8,093 nucleotides of DNA, taken from Oscillospiraceae bacterium (GTDB lineage: Bacteria > Bacillota > Clostridia > Oscillospirales > Oscillospiraceae). The DNA lies in contig JAFYUG010000403.1 in NCBI GenBank assembly GCA_017558545.1, positions 1-8,093 on the forward strand, written 5' to 3'. Below, in pieces: positions 6,471-8,093 of the stretch. The notes beneath the pieces were generated by a model. That model was given only the letters and a program-made list of their open reading frames with translations, searched no databases and was not told the DNA's origin. The stretch's first letter is position 1. Each line of letters opens with the position of its first letter. The position numbers were made by a program, and so were the translations under genes.

Positions 6471-6502
6471 AACCATAAATTTAAGATGATGAATCTATGG
6501 TT
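6471..6502. promoter_or_regulatory. Nested inverted repeats upstream of the short lysR gene
   Basis: AACCATA (6471-6477) and TATGGTT (6496-6502) form a 7-bp dyad. Inside it AGAT (6484-6487) and ATCT (6493-6496) form a second dyad with a 5-nt centre. The whole lies directly upstream of the proposed -35 at 6509, where LysR regulators usually bind their own promoter region. Confidence 0.35.
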
Positions 6503-6508
6503 TTGTGT

Positions 6509-6537
6509 TTGATTAAATTGAATATTTGTTGTAATAT
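6509..6537 (+). promoter_or_regulatory. Promoter of the short lysR gene
   Basis: TTGATT (6509-6514) and TAATAT (6532-6537) are separated by 17 nt, one of the best promoter matches in the window. Transcription would start near 6544, about 20 nt before the ATG. It follows the MFS terminator, so the short lysR gene is a separate unit. Confidence 0.55.
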
Positions 6538-6564
6538 ACATTTATCACCCAAGGAGATATATGT

Positions 6565-7128
6565 ATGAGAAGCGAACAAATCGATTTTTTTATGTCCTGC
6601 GCTGCATGCCTTAATTTCAGTCTTGCTGCAAAGTATCACTTTGTAAGTGTTTCAACCCTGTCCAGAAGTATTAATTCTCTTGAGGAAGAACTGGGGTTTA
6701 AGCTATTTAACAGAGGATATCATGGTCATGAGCTAACAGAAGCTGGAAAGGGCTTTTTTGAGGCCTGTGCTGCGTCGCGGCTTGAATATGAGTATTTTCT
6801 CCTGAAATGGACTAAAAGGTCATCTGAAAGAGTTAAAATAGGCTGCAAGCCTTATGATGGGGTATATGAGTGCATAATTAAGCTTCTCTATGAAATTTCA
6901 TCAGAAAATCCATCTGTTAAAATAGGAATGCATATAATTCCGGAGAGTAAAATGCTCTCAAGTCTTGAGGATGGGATTCTTGACTATGTTGTCATTGAAA
7001 AAAACGCTGAGATGGACTGTGAATATGTCTATCCCTTTTTAAGAGCAGGGGAGAGGGAGTTTGTTCTCTGCTCCAAACATCCCATAGATGATGATATGTT
7101 ATCTAAGATTTCAATGTTTATAAGATAA
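6565..7128 (+). CDS. Short LysR-type regulator lacking the second effector lobe
   Basis: This 187-residue protein compares with about 290-310 for the family. The winged helix is intact (about 1-65; 'FSLAAKYHFVSVSTLSRSINSLEEELGFKLFNR' region), as are the linker helix and the first effector lobe ('RVKIGCKPYDG' to 'DYVVIEKN', about 93-155). The chain stops at 'SKISMFIR', where the family normally crosses into lobe II, and the missing part is not found in any frame downstream because the terminator begins at once. AAGGAGAT (6551-6558) supports the ATG at 6565; an ATG at 6561 is out of frame and too close. It has its own promoter and terminator, so it is probably expressed. It may be a decayed remnant or a DNA-binding protein that no longer responds to ligand, possibly competing with other LysR proteins. 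It faces the EtfA gene convergently. Confidence 0.8.
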   Translation: MRSEQIDFFMSCAACLNFSLAAKYHFVSVSTLSRSINSLEEELGFKLFNRGYHGHELTEAGKGFFEACAASRLEYEYFLLKWTKRSSERVKIGCKPYDGVYECIIKLLYEISSENPSVKIGMHIIPESKMLSSLEDGILDYVVIEKNAEMDCEYVYPFLRAGEREFVLCSKHPIDDDMLSKISMFIR

Positions 7129-7166
7129 AAAAAGCAACTGTTCCAAAATGGAACAGTTGCTTTTTT
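7127..7166. terminator. Bidirectional intrinsic terminator between short lysR and etfA
   Basis: GCAACTGTTCC (7134-7144) and GGAACAGTTGC (7150-7160) form a perfect 11-bp stem with a 5-nt loop, flanked by A's (7127-7133) and six T's (7161-7166). It therefore works for both convergent genes. The A run includes the last two bases of the lysR stop codon. Confidence 0.92.
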
Positions 7167-7179
7167 ATGTATGAGTGAA

Positions 7180-8093
7180 TTACTCGCCCTTTGCCTTCTT
7201 GGCAGCTTCGATCATCATGGGAACAACCTTGAACAGGTCGCCTACGATACCATAGGAAGCAACTTCGAAAATGGGAGCATCGGGGTTCTTGTTGATAGCA
7301 ATGATGTTCTCAGAATCCTGCATACCAGCCTTGTGCTGGATAGCGCCGGAGATACCGAGAGCAACATAGAGGGTGGGGTGAACGGTCTTACCGGTCTGGC
7401 CAACCTGGTGCATGGCGGGAAGCCAACCAGCGTCAACAACAGCACGGGAGGAGCCGAGAACACCGCCGAGAGCATCAGCCAGATCCTGGCCGAGCTTCAG
7501 ACCGGTCTCAACGTCAGAGCTGATACCGTAACCAACGGAAACGATAACGTCAGCACCGATGAGGTCAACCATCTTCTTGGTGGACTTAACGATCTCGAGA
7601 ACCTGAACCTTGATGACATCCTCGCTGAGCTCTACGGGGAAGTTCTCAACAATAACGTTCTCAGCGCGAACTGCATCGAACTCGGCCTTCTTCATAACGC
7701 CGGGACGAACAGTGGACATCTGGGGACGGAAACGGGGGCAGATGATGGTAGCCATCAGGTGGCCGCCGAATGCGGGACGGGTCATCTTGAGGCCCTTGTC
7801 ATTGTAGTTCCACTTCATCTTATCAACGTCCATGGTGGAGTTCTCGCGGAGGAACTCGATGTACTTAGCGACGTCGATGGAGAGGTTGGTGCAGTCTGCG
7901 GTCAGACCGGTGTGCAGACGTGCTGCGCAGCGGGGAGCCAGGTCACGGCCGATGTTGGTAGCACCGAACAGGAACACCTCGGGCTTGTACTCCTTGACGA
8001 CGTCGCAGATAACAGCGGTGTAAGCTTCGGTGGTGTAGTTCTTCAGGCGTTCGTCCTCGCAGACGATGACCTTATCAGCGCCGTAGCCGGCGA
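7180..8093 (-). CDS. etfA: Electron transfer flavoprotein alpha subunit, 5' partial
   Basis: The minus-strand frame stays open to the right edge and gives 303 visible residues; the N-terminus is off-window, so the GTG at 7977 is not the start. The visible part begins in the EtfA N-terminal Rossmann-like domain ('GADKVIVCEDERLKNYTTEAY'), continues with 'FLFGATNIGRDLAPRCAARL' and 'GLTADCT', and ends with the FAD-binding domain: 'GSSRAVVDAGW', 'HQVGQTGKTV', 'GISGAIQHKAG' and 'INKNPDAPIFEVASYG', all canonical flavin contacts. EtfA pairs with EtfB to carry electrons from acyl-CoA dehydrogenases or, in anaerobes, in flavin-based electron bifurcation. The partner gene is expected just beyond the right edge. 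Codons are strongly C-ending, as in the MFS gene, suggesting high expression. Whether this is a bifurcating Etf cannot be decided from this part alone. Confidence 0.95.
   Translation of the reverse strand, partial: AGYGADKVIVCEDERLKNYTTEAYTAVICDVVKEYKPEVFLFGATNIGRDLAPRCAARLHTGLTADCTNLSIDVAKYIEFLRENSTMDVDKMKWNYNDKGLKMTRPAFGGHLMATIICPRFRPQMSTVRPGVMKKAEFDAVRAENVIVENFPVELSEDVIKVQVLEIVKSTKKMVDLIGADVIVSVGYGISSDVETGLKLGQDLADALGGVLGSSRAVVDAGWLPAMHQVGQTGKTVHPTLYVALGISGAIQHKAGMQDSENIIAINKNPDAPIFEVASYGIVGDLFKVVPMMIEAAKKAKGE

Noticed and set aside
923..7160. Shared word AACAGTTGC in the 923-950 dyad (927-935) and in the terminator stem (7152-7160), as a possible dispersed repeat
   Set aside because: Only nine bases match, the surrounding stem sequences and loops differ, and such words recur by chance in hairpins; there are not enough copies to call a repeat family.

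Overview
The window looks like a chromosomal piece of an anaerobic Firmicute of the Clostridia, possibly a gut Oscillospirales-type organism. The signs are strong AGGAGG-type ribosome binding sites, hairpin-plus-T-tract terminators, a moderate-GC metabolic gene set beside AT-richer regulators, and an electron transfer flavoprotein (EtfA). The taxonomic call is inference from style; no marker gene is present.

Layout from left to right: (1) a uroporphyrinogen-decarboxylase-family protein (minus strand, C-terminus off the left edge), probably a corrinoid/cofactor methyltransferase relative and not the haem enzyme. (2) A divergent promoter/operator region with two perfect dyads. (3) A MocR/PdxR-type regulator (GntR winged helix fused to an aminotransferase-like domain) on the plus strand. 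(4) A MaoC-type hot-dog hydratase on the minus strand, convergent with the MocR gene and with its probable terminator inside the MocR 3' end. (5) A full-length LysR regulator divergent from maoC, followed on the plus strand by a DUF169 protein and a 12-helix MFS transporter resembling the oxalate/formate antiporter group, ending at a C(UUCG)G hairpin terminator. (6) A short LysR gene lacking the second half of its effector domain, ending in a bidirectional terminator. (7) The large C-terminal part of EtfA on the minus strand, N-terminus off the right edge.

Taken together this reads as an accessory catabolic region: a substrate carrier, a CoA-thioester hydratase, an electron-transfer flavoprotein, a methyltransferase-like enzyme and an uncharacterised DUF169 protein, with three transcription regulators in 8 kb. 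A plausible but unproven reading is uptake and CoA-linked reduction or demethylation of an organic acid or aromatic, with each regulator controlling its neighbour. No RNA gene, CRISPR array, insertion sequence or phage gene was found. The non-coding stretches are 814-1005, 2924-3221, 4942-5031, 6400-6564 and 7129-7179; what each holds is listed below.
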